Source: Oceanimonas aquatica
GTDB taxonomy: Bacteria; Pseudomonadota; Gammaproteobacteria; Enterobacterales; Aeromonadaceae
DNA length: 64,000 nt
Direction: 5' to 3'
NCBI RefSeq assembly: GCF_030732065.1
Contig: NZ_JAVBHX010000004.1
Coordinates: 62,001 to 126,000 of the forward strand
Positions 34,649 to 43,178 of the stretch are shown piece after piece. The translations under genes were made by a program, and so were the position numbers. Every line of letters begins with the position of its first letter. Position 1 is the stretch's first letter. The notes beneath the pieces are model-generated. The model was not told the DNA's origin and did no database searches. It saw only the letters and a list, made by a program, of their open reading frames with translations.

Positions 34649-35914
34649 TCAGGTGAACATCCACTGAATGATGTAGAAGAACACAATGGCCAGCACGGCG
34701 CCGGCGGGCAGGGTGACCACCCACGAAACCACGATATTTCGCAGCACGTTAAGGTTCAGGGCGGCAATGCCCCGGGCCAGGCCCACGCCCATCACCGCGC
34801 CCACCAGGGTCTGGGTGGTGGAAATGGGCAGACCGGTACCCGATGCGATCACCACTGTCGCAGCCGTTGCCAGCTGAGCCGCAAAGCCCCGGCTGGGGGT
34901 GAGGTGGGTAATGCCGGTGCCCACGGTGGCCATGACCTTGTGGCCCAGTGAAGCCAGGCCGATCACGATGCCGATGCCACCCAGCGGCAGAATCCACCAG
35001 GCGATGCTGGCGCTGGCGCCGATTTGCCCGGCGCTCTGCACCACGCTGACCACGGCCGACAGCGGGCCGATGGCGTTGGCCACGTCGTTGGAGCCGTGGG
35101 CAAAGGCCATGGCACAGGCGGTGACCACCATCAGAATGCCGAACACCTTCTCCACGTTGGAGAAGTGCATGTCCTTGTCATCCTTGGGGTTGTAGCGCTG
35201 GCGCTTGATGTAGAAGGCGCTGATCACGGCGCTCACCAGCGACACGGCCACCGACAGGCCCCAGCTCTGCACATCGGTCAGCTCCAGGCCCACGTGCTTG
35301 AGGCCCTTTTTCAGGGTCACCAGGCAGATCACCATGACGGTGAGGAAGATATAGGCGGGCACGTATTTCTTGGCTGCCAGCAGCGGGTTTTCGGCATTGA
35401 AAATCAGCCGCTGCACGCTGATAAAGGTGAAGTAGGCCAGCAGACCCGACAGCGCCGGGGTCACGATCCAGGAGCCGACCACACCGCCCAGCTTGCCCCA
35501 GTGCACGGCGTCAGAGCCAAGCGACACCAGTGCAAAGCCGACGATAGCCCCGATAATGGAGTGGGTGGTCGACACCGGCCAGCCGAAACAGGAGGCCAGC
35601 AACAGCCAGGCACCGGCGGCCAGCAGCGAGGCGATCATGCCGAACACCAGCAGATCCGGGTGCCCCTCAAAGGCCCCGACATCAATGATGCCCTTGCGAA
35701 TGGTGGAGGTGACCTCGCCGCCGGCCAGGTAGGCACCGGCGAATTCAAAGATCATGGCGATGATGATCGCCTGTTTAATGGTCAGGGAGCGGGTGCCGAC
35801 AGAGGTGCCCATGGCGTTGGCCACGTCGTTGGCGCCAATGCCCCAGGCCATAAAGAAGCCGAAGACGGCCGCCACCAGAATTAGCGTGGTGCCGTAGTTA
35901 GCAATGATATCCAT
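34649..35914 (-). CDS. Inorganic phosphate transporter, Pit family
   Basis: A 421-residue polytopic membrane protein. The duplicated Pit signature is clear: GIGANDVANAMGTSVGTRSL near residue 25 and FAHGSNDVANAIGPLSAV near 270. Each is followed by a matching second motif, FGWPVSTTHSIIGAIVG and TGLPISTTQTLVGAVMG. Family members carry metal phosphate into the cell, mostly driven by protons, or by sodium in some. The gene follows a DUF47/TIGR00153 gene by about 20 bases; this pair is common in gammaproteobacteria and the DUF47 partner is thought to modulate transport. About ten hydrophobic helices are visible. Confidence 0.93.
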   Translation of the reverse strand: MDIIANYGTTLILVAAVFGFFMAWGIGANDVANAMGTSVGTRSLTIKQAIIIAMIFEFAGAYLAGGEVTSTIRKGIIDVGAFEGHPDLLVFGMIASLLAAGAWLLLASCFGWPVSTTHSIIGAIVGFALVSLGSDAVHWGKLGGVVGSWIVTPALSGLLAYFTFISVQRLIFNAENPLLAAKKYVPAYIFLTVMVICLVTLKKGLKHVGLELTDVQSWGLSVAVSLVSAVISAFYIKRQRYNPKDDKDMHFSNVEKVFGILMVVTACAMAFAHGSNDVANAIGPLSAVVSVVQSAGQIGASASIAWWILPLGGIGIVIGLASLGHKVMATVGTGITHLTPSRGFAAQLATAATVVIASGTGLPISTTQTLVGAVMGVGLARGIAALNLNVLRNIVVSWVVTLPAGAVLAIVFFYIIQWMFT

Positions 35915-35935
35915 TTATTTACCTTGTCGTTTCGC

Positions 35936-36616
35936 TCAGGAACGGGACAGCATCAGTTCCAGACGGGAACCAACCCGCTCGGCCTGATCTGCCAGGTCGC
36001 CGACCCACTCAAGGATCTTGTACAGGAACATGACATCGATGGGATTGTAGTTTTCTTCAATGGCCTGCAGCTGTTTGCGCAGCCGGGCCTGCATCACGTC
36101 GGTGTCGTCTTCAATCAGATCGAGCTGGTGGATCATGTCGGTGACCAGATCCATTTCCCGGCCCTTGAAGCCGGTTTCCAGCAATTCGTCGAGCTCATCG
36201 ATGGCCTTGGAGGCCTGGGCGGTGGCATCGATACAACGGTTGAGGTAATCCATAAAGGCGGACTTGAGCTCAACGGGAATAGCCATCTGACGACCCACGA
36301 TGCGGCCGGAGATGTCTTTCGCCTTGTTGGCAATCTTGTCCTGTTGGGTGAGCAGTTCCAGCATGTCGGTGCGTTCCACCGGCATAAACAGGCCGCGAGG
36401 GAGTTTAAGGCGGATTTCGCGCTTCAGCGCATCGGCTTCCCGTTCCAGCTGGGAGATGCGACGCTGGATCCGTTCGGCGTTTTCCCAATCCTGCTCCCAC
36501 ATGGCGTCGAAGAAGGGAACCAATTGCTGTGCAGCTTCATGGACTTTCATCACATGCTTCTGCAGGGGCTTGATAGGAGACTTGGCAAAGAGTCCCAAAA
36601 TAGTATTAACTGGCAT
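35936..36616 (-). CDS. TIGR00153/DUF47 family protein, partner of Pit transporter
   Basis: A 226-residue all-helical protein of the PhoU-like DUF47 family. It begins MPVNTILGLFAKSPIKPLQK, the usual start in Vibrio and Shewanella homologues. It contains RISQLEREADALKREIRLKL and VERTDMLELLTQQDKIANKA, the PhoU-type helices with acidic metal-binding residues. It ends DVMFLYKILEWVGDLADQAE, again typical. The role is probably control of the phosphate transporter encoded 21 bases downstream; evidence for this comes from the conserved pairing. The ATG at 36616 follows CAGGG by six bases; a TTG two codons earlier is less likely. Confidence 0.9.
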   Translation of the reverse strand: MPVNTILGLFAKSPIKPLQKHVMKVHEAAQQLVPFFDAMWEQDWENAERIQRRISQLEREADALKREIRLKLPRGLFMPVERTDMLELLTQQDKIANKAKDISGRIVGRQMAIPVELKSAFMDYLNRCIDATAQASKAIDELDELLETGFKGREMDLVTDMIHQLDLIEDDTDVMQARLRKQLQAIEENYNPIDVMFLYKILEWVGDLADQAERVGSRLELMLSRS

Positions 36617-36784
36617 AGCCAACCCTGTGTCGGTGAAAAAACACTCGATACGTCAATGTGGCGCGAATGGTAACGTAACTCCCCAGGCAAGAAAACAGCA
36701 TTTTTCATAAAACTGCCATGCTACTCTGATGGTGGTTTTTGCTTTCACATTTAAAACAGAAGGTTGGTTTTCCGGACACTCTCT

Positions 36785-38296
36785 ATGGATACAGAAATCG
36801 AGATCAAGTTTCTTGTCTCACGCGAACTCAATGACAGCCTGCCCGACCTGCTGCCACCCTGCCGAATTCTTGAACACGACCGCCAGCACCTGGCCAATAC
36901 CTACTTCGATACCGCCGAGCTGGGCCTGCGCCGTCTGGGCGCCGGTCTGCGCATCCGCAGCCAGAACGGCGAGCTGGAGCAGACCGTCAAGCTCGCCGGC
37001 AGCCAGGTGGGGGGGCTGCACCAGCGCCCGGAGTTCAACGTGGCCCTGGGTGTGCACAATCCCGACCTGTCGTTGTTTCCCGCGTCCATCTGGCCCGAGG
37101 GCGCCGATCCGCAAGCCCTGCAGCAGGGGCTGCAGCCGCTGTTCTGTACCGATTTCGTGCGTCGCCGCTGGCTGGTGGAACTGAACGGCGCCGAAATTGA
37201 ACTGGCCCTGGACGAGGGCGAGGTGCAGGCGGGCGATCAGCGCGAGCCCATTTGCGAACTGGAGCTGGAGCTGGTGCGCGGCGATGCCTCGGTATTGTTT
37301 GAGCTGGCCGAGCACCTGGTGCAAGGGGGCGGCTTGCGTCTGGGGGCGGTCTCCAAGGCCCAGCGCGGCTACCGGCTGGCTGGCTTAAGCCCCATGCCCG
37401 AGCTGCAGGCGCTGGAGCCGGTGGCATTGCTGCCGGCGCAGTCCTGTGAGCAGGCCATGGTGGAGCTGTTGCACCAGGCCCTGGCACACTGGCAGCACCA
37501 CGAGGAAGGCTGGCTGGCCCGCCCCGACATCGACTGGCTGGTGCAGCTGCGCGAAGGCGCCGCCCTGGTGCACCAGATTTTGCTGATGTTTGGCGAGCGG
37601 GTATCGCTTCGGGTCAACAGCGGCTGGGTCGACGATCTGCTGTGGCTGCAACAGCAGCTGTCCTGGCTGGACCGCGCCCAGATGCTGGCGCACCTGACTG
37701 CCGACAAGGGCCATTACCTGCGCCGGCTCGATTGCCGCAAGAGCCTGCTGCGGCTGCTGGCCGAGCAGCAGCAGGGCCTGCCCGACGAGCACAGCCTGCG
37801 CGAGCTGCTGCACAGCCCCCGCTACGGCCGCCTGGTGCTGGGGCTGACCCACTGGCTCTATCGCCAGGACTGGCGCGCCGGCCTGACCCGGGAGCAACAA
37901 AACCAGCTGCTGGCACCGGTGGCCAGCCTGGCCGATCCGTTGCTGGAAGACAGCTGGCAGACCCTGCGTCACAGCGCATTGGGGGGCGAACAGCTCAGTG
38001 TGGCGCAATATATTCAGCAAAAGGGCAAGCTGCGCCGCAATTTAATGGTGGGCCTGTGTTTCAGCCGGCTGTTTCCGGAGGCGGAGCGCCTGAGCTTTCG
38101 CATGCCCTGGCTCGACATTCTGCGTGGCATCGAGGATCTCGACATGCTCTCGCCGCTGCCGGAACTGGTGGAAAAGCTGGAAGCGGATGAGGCCGAAGAG
38201 CTGGAGCAGTGGCTGGCGCGCAAGCAGGGTTTTTTGCTGGAAGCCCTGGAGCAGTCCCGCCGTCAGGCGCTGGAGCTCACGCCTTACTGGCGTTGA
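36785..38296 (+). CDS. ygiF: Inorganic triphosphatase YgiF-type, CYTH and CHAD domains
   Basis: A 503-residue two-domain protein. The N-terminal 200 residues are a CYTH triphosphate tunnel domain, starting MDTEIEIKF with the EIEIK signature, then ANTYFDTAELGLRRLGAGLR, EQTVKLAG and ICELELELVRGDAS. The C-terminal half is a divergent CHAD helical domain rich in His, Arg and Lys. E. coli YgiF hydrolyses inorganic triphosphate and lies just before glnE, as here, although a three-gene minus-strand operon separates the two in this window. The ATG at 36785 begins the EIEIK motif; an upstream ATG at 36764 adds only seven poorly supported residues. Confidence 0.88.
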   Translation: MDTEIEIKFLVSRELNDSLPDLLPPCRILEHDRQHLANTYFDTAELGLRRLGAGLRIRSQNGELEQTVKLAGSQVGGLHQRPEFNVALGVHNPDLSLFPASIWPEGADPQALQQGLQPLFCTDFVRRRWLVELNGAEIELALDEGEVQAGDQREPICELELELVRGDASVLFELAEHLVQGGGLRLGAVSKAQRGYRLAGLSPMPELQALEPVALLPAQSCEQAMVELLHQALAHWQHHEEGWLARPDIDWLVQLREGAALVHQILLMFGERVSLRVNSGWVDDLLWLQQQLSWLDRAQMLAHLTADKGHYLRRLDCRKSLLRLLAEQQQGLPDEHSLRELLHSPRYGRLVLGLTHWLYRQDWRAGLTREQQNQLLAPVASLADPLLEDSWQTLRHSALGGEQLSVAQYIQQKGKLRRNLMVGLCFSRLFPEAERLSFRMPWLDILRGIEDLDMLSPLPELVEKLEADEAEELEQWLARKQGFLLEALEQSRRQALELTPYWR

Positions 38297-38300
38297 CATT

Positions 38301-38326
38301 AAAAAGGAGCCGTAAGGCTCCTTTTT
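38301..38326. terminator. Bidirectional terminator between ygiF and the PspA-like operon
   Basis: AAAAAGGAGCC-GTAA-GGCTCCTTTTT forms a stem with A and T tails. It lies five bases past the ygiF stop and 12 bases past the stop of the convergent operon. Confidence 0.85.
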
Positions 38327-38337
38327 ATATGGGGGAA

Positions 38338-38670
38338 TCAGGCCTCGTCCTGCTTTTGGCTGTATGCCAGCAGCTCGTCCATCACTCTGTGCTTGATCTC
38401 CAGCTGCTGCTCGGGCGCCAGGCCGTAGCGCTCGGCCAGGCGGGCATAATCGTCCGGGCTCAGCGACACCGTTAAGCGGGGGCGCTTGGGCTTGGCCGAG
38501 GTGGGCAGGCTCAGTATGTGCCGAATCTGGTCCGAGGGGCTGAGGCCATTGTCCAGGGCTTCGCGGCGAATGCGGTATTGCAGCTTTTCGTCCATGTCAA
38601 AGGCCACCTGCACCGCCCGGGCGGCCCGTACCGAGCTCTGCCACTTGTCCGGCAGTTTGCGCTGGCTCAT
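38338..38670 (-). CDS. Unrecognised 110-residue protein with two ribbon-helix-helix-like segments
   Basis: I do not recognise the family. The protein has two similar stretches, each with a short beta-like strand and two helices: AVQVAFDMDEKLQYRIRREA followed by GLSPSDQIRHIL, and RLTVSLSPDDYARLAERYGL followed by a helix to MDELLAYS. This layout recalls ribbon-helix-helix DNA-binding proteins, but no family match can be claimed. The start ATG at 38670 overlaps the stop of the PspA-like gene (ATGA), so it is translationally coupled as the third gene of a DUF2170/PspA-like operon. It may regulate that operon or bind its products; both are guesses. Confidence 0.65.
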   Translation of the reverse strand: MSQRKLPDKWQSSVRAARAVQVAFDMDEKLQYRIRREALDNGLSPSDQIRHILSLPTSAKPKRPRLTVSLSPDDYARLAERYGLAPEQQLEIKHRVMDELLAYSQKQDEA

Positions 38671-39290
38671 GGGCGTGTATTCCGTTGTTGCCGCAACCGG
38701 GCCAGTACCTCGTCGGCGCTGTGCCGGCGGGCCCGGCCGCTTGCCGGAGCCGGTTCGTCGGGCTGAGGCTGCTGCTCCCGGGCGCGAATATGGGCCAGGG
38801 CCTCCTTGGCGTTGACCAGGGTTACCTCCGGATGCTCGCGAATGGCGGCCATGGTCTGGCGCACGCAACGGGTGGCCCGGGCCATGGCCAGCTGCCGGCA
38901 CAGATCGTGATAGTGGCGTTCGGCTTCCAGCCAGCGGCGGCGATAGTAGCTCAGCCGTTTTTCATCATGGGCCCGGCGCGCGGCCAGCTCGGCCTGCCGG
39001 TTTTCCAGCTCCGCCAGGGCCTGAGCCAGGGTGTGGGCCTGTTCGTGAGTACCGTCGAGGGCGGCCAGTACGGCGCTTTCCTGCTCGCCATGGCGTTGTG
39101 CCAGCCGGGCGGTCTGCTCATCGGCGGCGACCAGTTCCTGCTTCAGCTGCTGGCACTGGCGCGCCAGCCCCTGCATGTGCTGCTCGGCATGGCGACAGTC
39201 CTGTACCAGTTGCACGCACACCCGTTCCGAATCCAGGCTGCCGTCTTTTTCATCCTGCAGGCTGCGCAGTACGCGACCTAATACGCTCAT
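38667..39290 (-). CDS. PspA/IM30-like coiled-coil protein, YjfJ type
   Basis: A 207-residue protein that is mostly one long coiled coil: CRHAEQHMQGLARQCQQLKQ through ALAELENRQAELAARRAHDE and on to YHDLCRQLAMARATRCVRQT. The end, RHSADEVLARLRQQ, resembles the SAQDVLARLQRQQ end of E. coli YjfJ as I recall it, and supports a PspA-family origin although overall similarity looks weak. PspA proteins line damaged inner membranes. It lies 10 bases after a DUF2170 gene, the partner of yjfJ in E. coli (yjfI), and overlaps a small unknown gene. The assignment rests on context and the end motif. Confidence 0.65.
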   Translation of the reverse strand: MSVLGRVLRSLQDEKDGSLDSERVCVQLVQDCRHAEQHMQGLARQCQQLKQELVAADEQTARLAQRHGEQESAVLAALDGTHEQAHTLAQALAELENRQAELAARRAHDEKRLSYYRRRWLEAERHYHDLCRQLAMARATRCVRQTMAAIREHPEVTLVNAKEALAHIRAREQQPQPDEPAPASGRARRHSADEVLARLRQQRNTRP

Positions 39291-39300
39291 ACTCGTGCCC

Positions 39301-39714
39301 TCACAACAAAAACTCCGCCATGTCTTCGATCACTTCCAGACAGTTGTCGCTCAGCACCGCCAGCTCGTGCTCGATGTCGGCCAGGGCCGAGTTGAGCGAC
39401 AGGGCGCCAAACACCACGTACCAGTCGTCCAGCCGGGCAAAGGCCGACAGCGGCATGGGAATGTTCATGTCGAGCATGGCCTCCAGCATGGCCTGGCGCC
39501 GCGTCGGATCCACCTGACTTTCATCCCACAGGTAGCTGATGCACAAAATCTGATCATCGGACACGGAAATGAACAAGGGCAGTTCTTCCCGCCCTTCCAC
39601 CGTGACCCTGAGTACCTCTACCTCGCCGGGAATGGGGTAGCACTGAAAGGCAAAACCTGTGGTCGAGGCCTCGCCCAGCTGCTCCAGATGGCGGCCGATG
39701 ATTGATAGTTCCAT
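39301..39714 (-). CDS. DUF2170 family protein, YjfI type
   Basis: A 137-residue protein recognised as DUF2170. Family-like features are FAFQCYPIPGEVEVLRVTVE, LPLFISVSDDQILCISYLWD and FARLDDWYVVFGALSLNSAL, followed by a helical end (IEHELAVLSDNCLEVIEDMA). In E. coli the homologue YjfI is encoded beside the PspA-like YjfJ and membrane proteins, in a group thought to respond to envelope stress. Here it is the first of three minus-strand genes (DUF2170, PspA-like, small unknown), between the convergent ygiF and the divergent glnE. The molecular function is unknown. The start ATG at 39714 leaves 156 bases to the glnE start. Confidence 0.8.
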   Translation of the reverse strand: MELSIIGRHLEQLGEASTTGFAFQCYPIPGEVEVLRVTVEGREELPLFISVSDDQILCISYLWDESQVDPTRRQAMLEAMLDMNIPMPLSAFARLDDWYVVFGALSLNSALADIEHELAVLSDNCLEVIEDMAEFLL

Positions 39715-39870
39715 GCACGAATCCTGACATAATAAGTCGGCTAAAGACTAATTCAGCCGGCCTTGCCAGTGCAAGCGCGACGTGGCGCACGAGAATTTGC
39801 GCTCGGCCCGCTGTGCCGCCCCGGCAAGGGTGATAGTCTGAAAGCCATTGTCGAACAGAAGGAATTGCCA

Positions 39871-42741
39871 ATGTCAGCATTGCCCGCCCCGCTCGTCGCT
39901 CAGGCCGACAAACACTGGGCCCATTTTTCCGAACGCGCCGCCGAGGTGCTGCCTCGTCTCGATGCCGAGCGCATTGTGCGGCTGAAACGGCTGTTTGCCT
40001 GCAGCGATTTTGCCGCCGACAGCCTATGCCGCCAGCCCGAGCTGGCGCTGGAGCTGAGTGATGAGCGGGACTTGTTTAATGCCGATCGGTCCAGCCGCTA
40101 TCAGCCCGAGCTGGCTGCCATGCTTGGCGAGGTGAATGACGAGGCCACCATGATGCGGCTGCTGCGCCAGTTCCGGCGCCGGGAGCTGCTGCTCATCGCC
40201 TGGCGGGAAATGTTGCTGGGGGCCGAAGTGGAAGAAAGCTTTGTGCATATCTCGGCGCTGGCCGATGCCCTGATCGTGGAAAGCTACCGCTGGCTGTACC
40301 GGCGTCAGTGCGCCGAGCTGGGTACCCCCACGGATGCCGACGGCAACGCCGTGCCCATGCTGATCCTCGGCATGGGCAAGCTGGGCGGCGGCGAGCTCAA
40401 CCTGTCTTCCGACATCGATCTGATCTTTACCTTTCCTCACAATGGCGTGACCAAAGGCGGGCGGCGGGAGCTGGCCAACCAGCAGTTCTTTATTCGCCTC
40501 GGGCAAAAGCTGGTCAATGCCCTCAATCAGACCACCATAGACGGCCAGGTCTACCGGGTGGACATGCGCCTGCGGCCCTTTGGCGAGTCGGGACCATTGG
40601 CGGTGAGCTTTACCGCCATGGAAGACTATTACCAGCACCACGGCCGTACCTGGGAGCGCTATGCCATGGTCAAGGCGCGCATTCTCAACGACGAGGGTGA
40701 ATATACCGCCGAGCTGCGCGCCATGCTCAAGCCCTTTGTGTTTCGCCGCTATATCGACTTCGGGGTCATCGACTCCCTGCGCCAGATGAAGGCCATGATC
40801 GCCGCCGAGGTCCGCCGCAAGGGTCTGAAAGACAATATCAAATTGGGTGCCGGCGGCATTCGCGAGGTGGAGTTTATCGCTCAGGTGTTTCAGCTGATCC
40901 GTGGCGGCCGGGAGCCGGCACTGCAGGTGCGCCACCTGCCCGAGGCGCTGGCGGCAGCCTGTGATGCCGGGGCGCTGGAGCGTGAGGTGACCGAACAGCT
41001 GCACGCCAGCTACCGCTTTTTGCGCAAGGTGGAAAACTACCTGCAGGCCTTTGCCGATCAGCAGACCCAGACCCTGCCCTTTGACGAGCTCAACCAGGCC
41101 CGGCTGGCCTGGCTGACCGGTCACAACGACTGGAACGCCTTTTTGACCACACTGCACGCCGCCATGGACGGGGTTCACCGCCAGTTTGAGCTGCTGATCG
41201 GCGACAGTACCGAAGCGGAAGAGGAAGGCGTGGCCCAGATCTGGTCCGATATCTGGCAGACCGACTGGGAGGAGGAAAACGAGCTGGCCACCCTGCTGGC
41301 AGAGCAGGGCATGGCCGCCGACAAGGCGGCACGGCTGGCCGGTGCCCTGAACACCTTCAAGGAAGAGTGTCCGCGCCGGGCCATGGGGCCCCAGGGCCGG
41401 CAGGCGCTGGAAAAACTGATGCCGGTGCTGCTGGAAAAGGTCAGCCAGTCCGACACCCCCGGCATTCTGTTTGCCCGGCTGCAGAAGCTGCTGCTGCAAA
41501 TCGCCACCCGTACCGCCTATCTGCAGCTGCTGGTGGAAAATGCCGGCGCCCTGACCCAGCTTATTCGCCTGTGCGAGGCCAGCTCTCTGGTAGCCGAGCA
41601 GCTGGCGCGCTTTCCCATTTTGCTGGACGAGCTGCTGGTGCCTCAGGTGCTGTACAACCCCATTCCGCTGGACGCCTACAAGGACGAGCTGCGCCAGTTT
41701 CTGCTGCGGGTACCGGAAGAGGATGTGGAGCAGCAGATGGAGGCGCTGCGCCAGTTCAAGCAGATTCAGTTGCTGCGCATCGCCGCCGCCGACATTGCCG
41801 GTGTACTGCCGCTGATGAAAGTGAGCGATCACCTCACCTGGCTGGCGGAAGCCATCGTGGAAGAGGTGGTCAATCAGGCCTGGGCCCAGATCACCGCCCG
41901 CCATGGCGTGCCGGCCCAGCTGGCGGACAGCGGCGACAAGGGCTTTGGCGTGGTGGCCTACGGCAAGCTGGGCGGCATTGAGCTGGCCTACAGCTCGGAT
42001 CTGGATCTGGTGTTCGTGCATCAGGCCGGCATGAGCGGTCAGACCAACGGTGACAAGCCGCTGGACAGCCGCCAGTTCTACCTGCGCCTGGCCCAGCGCA
42101 TTATTCACCTGTTCAATACCCGCACCGCCAGCGGCGTGCTCTATGAGCTGGACATGCGCCTGCGCCCCAGCGGCAACTCCGGTCTGATGGTGACTCCCCT
42201 CGACGCTTACGGTCACTACCTCGAGAAGGATGCCTGGACCTGGGAGCACCAGGCCCTGGTGCGCAGCCGTCTGATTGTGGGCGAGCCGACGCTGTGTGAG
42301 GAATTTTCCCGTATTCGTGCCGCCGTGCTGAGCAAGCCCCGCGACCGGGGTGAGCTGGCCACCGAGGTGGTGGCCATGCGCGAGAAGATGAGGTCGCACC
42401 TGATCAAGGCCGGCCCGGGGGAGTTTCATCTCAAGCAGTCGGTCGGGGGCCTGGCCGATATCGAGTTTCTGACCCAGTATCTGGTGCTGGCCTACAGTGA
42501 GCAGCACCCGGAGCTGACCCGCTGGCCCGACAACATGCGTATTCTGGAAACCGCGGTGGAGGTGGATCTGCTCGACGAAGAGGAGTCGCTGCGGCTGCGC
42601 CAGGCCTACTGCGCCATTCGCGACCGGGGCCATCGTCTCAGCCTGTCGGATCAGCCCGGCCGGGTACCCGACACCGAGCTCACCCAGGAGCGGGAATGGG
42701 TGGTGGCAAGCTGGAATAAATGGCTCAAAGGCAGGGACTAG
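39871..42741 (+). CDS. glnE: Bifunctional glutamine synthetase adenylyltransferase/deadenylase GlnE
   Basis: A 956-residue enzyme that adds AMP to, or removes it from, glutamine synthetase in response to PII and glutamine. Both nucleotidyltransferase domains are visible. The N-terminal deadenylase has LGMGKLGGGELNLSSDIDLI near residue 170, and the C-terminal adenylylase has AYGKLGGIELAYSSDLDLVF near 695; each carries the GxD-x-D metal motif. Matching segments VDMRLRPFGESGPLA and LDMRLRPSGNSGLMV also repeat. The ATG at 39871, with AAGGA before it, gives a length near the 946 of E. coli; the frame is open 36 codons further up. The stop codon lies inside a run of GGGACTA-type repeats. Confidence 0.97.
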   Translation: MSALPAPLVAQADKHWAHFSERAAEVLPRLDAERIVRLKRLFACSDFAADSLCRQPELALELSDERDLFNADRSSRYQPELAAMLGEVNDEATMMRLLRQFRRRELLLIAWREMLLGAEVEESFVHISALADALIVESYRWLYRRQCAELGTPTDADGNAVPMLILGMGKLGGGELNLSSDIDLIFTFPHNGVTKGGRRELANQQFFIRLGQKLVNALNQTTIDGQVYRVDMRLRPFGESGPLAVSFTAMEDYYQHHGRTWERYAMVKARILNDEGEYTAELRAMLKPFVFRRYIDFGVIDSLRQMKAMIAAEVRRKGLKDNIKLGAGGIREVEFIAQVFQLIRGGREPALQVRHLPEALAAACDAGALEREVTEQLHASYRFLRKVENYLQAFADQQTQTLPFDELNQARLAWLTGHNDWNAFLTTLHAAMDGVHRQFELLIGDSTEAEEEGVAQIWSDIWQTDWEEENELATLLAEQGMAADKAARLAGALNTFKEECPRRAMGPQGRQALEKLMPVLLEKVSQSDTPGILFARLQKLLLQIATRTAYLQLLVENAGALTQLIRLCEASSLVAEQLARFPILLDELLVPQVLYNPIPLDAYKDELRQFLLRVPEEDVEQQMEALRQFKQIQLLRIAAADIAGVLPLMKVSDHLTWLAEAIVEEVVNQAWAQITARHGVPAQLADSGDKGFGVVAYGKLGGIELAYSSDLDLVFVHQAGMSGQTNGDKPLDSRQFYLRLAQRIIHLFNTRTASGVLYELDMRLRPSGNSGLMVTPLDAYGHYLEKDAWTWEHQALVRSRLIVGEPTLCEEFSRIRAAVLSKPRDRGELATEVVAMREKMRSHLIKAGPGEFHLKQSVGGLADIEFLTQYLVLAYSEQHPELTRWPDNMRILETAVEVDLLDEEESLRLRQAYCAIRDRGHRLSLSDQPGRVPDTELTQEREWVVASWNKWLKGRD

Positions 42742-43173
42742 GGACTAGGGAATAGGGAACAGGGACTGGAGGGCAAATATGAAGACGCACAAGCGACTGG
42801 ATGTCTGGCGTGAATCCATGCTGCTGGTCAAGCTGACTTATGAGGTCTCGGCGTCATTTCCCCGGGCCGAGTTGTTTGGTCTCACGTCCCAGATGCGCAG
42901 AGCCGCCATTTCAGTGCCTTCGAACATTGCCGAAGGTGTGGCCAGAGCGAGTACCCGTGAATACGCTCATTTCCTGAGCATTGCCAGAGGCTCGCTGAAT
43001 GAGCTCGATACTCAGATGGAGATCGCGTGTATGCTTGGCCTGCTGCCGGAAACTCATGATGTCTTTCGGCAGCTGGACCACACATTTCGCTTGCTTAACG
43101 GTTTGCAGCGCAGCATCAAACGGAAACTCGAGACCTGATTACCAGTCCCCAGTCCCTAATCCCCAGTCCCCCA
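42734..43173. repeat. Inverted simple-sequence repeats flanking the four-helix-bundle gene
   Basis: The left flank (42734-42769) is a run of GGGACTA, GGGAATA and GGGAACA units, and the right flank (43141-43173) is the inverse type, CCAGTCCCCAGTCCCTAATCC and on. The two ends could pair as a panhandle around the gene at 42779. The left run includes the glnE stop codon TAG. Confidence 0.7.
42779..43138 (+). CDS. Four-helix-bundle protein (TIGR02436, IVP/S23 type)
   Basis: A 119-residue protein of the four-helix-bundle family first seen in intervening sequences of 23S rRNA genes, and related to the Avd accessory proteins of diversity-generating retroelements. It starts MKTHKRLDVWRESMLLVKLT. The signature FGLTSQMRRAAISVPSNIAE with GVARAS and YAHFLSIARGSLNELDTQME follows, and it ends in a helix LNGLQRSIKR. 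No reverse transcriptase or variable repeat is near, so it is a stand-alone copy. It breaks the glnE-hldE neighbourhood of E. coli and is bounded by inverted GGGACTA-type repeats, suggesting it came in as a small unit. Function is unknown. Confidence 0.88.
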   Translation: MKTHKRLDVWRESMLLVKLTYEVSASFPRAELFGLTSQMRRAAISVPSNIAEGVARASTREYAHFLSIARGSLNELDTQMEIACMLGLLPETHDVFRQLDHTFRLLNGLQRSIKRKLET

Positions 43174-43178
43174 TATGC

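Noticed and set aside
40024-42633. Long minus-strand open frame (869 codons) opposite glnE
   Set aside because: It mirrors glnE in a high-GC region, has His/Gln-rich composition typical of shadow frames, and shows no domain. Similar long antisense frames opposite parE (50759-52690), parC (52470-54248), dnaG (22848-24041), btsS (12177-13331) and the enolase/UxaA genes (4537-5799) were rejected for the same reason.
42779-43138. Diversity-generating retroelement, from the Avd-like fold
   Set aside because: No reverse transcriptase, template repeat or variable repeat is present nearby.
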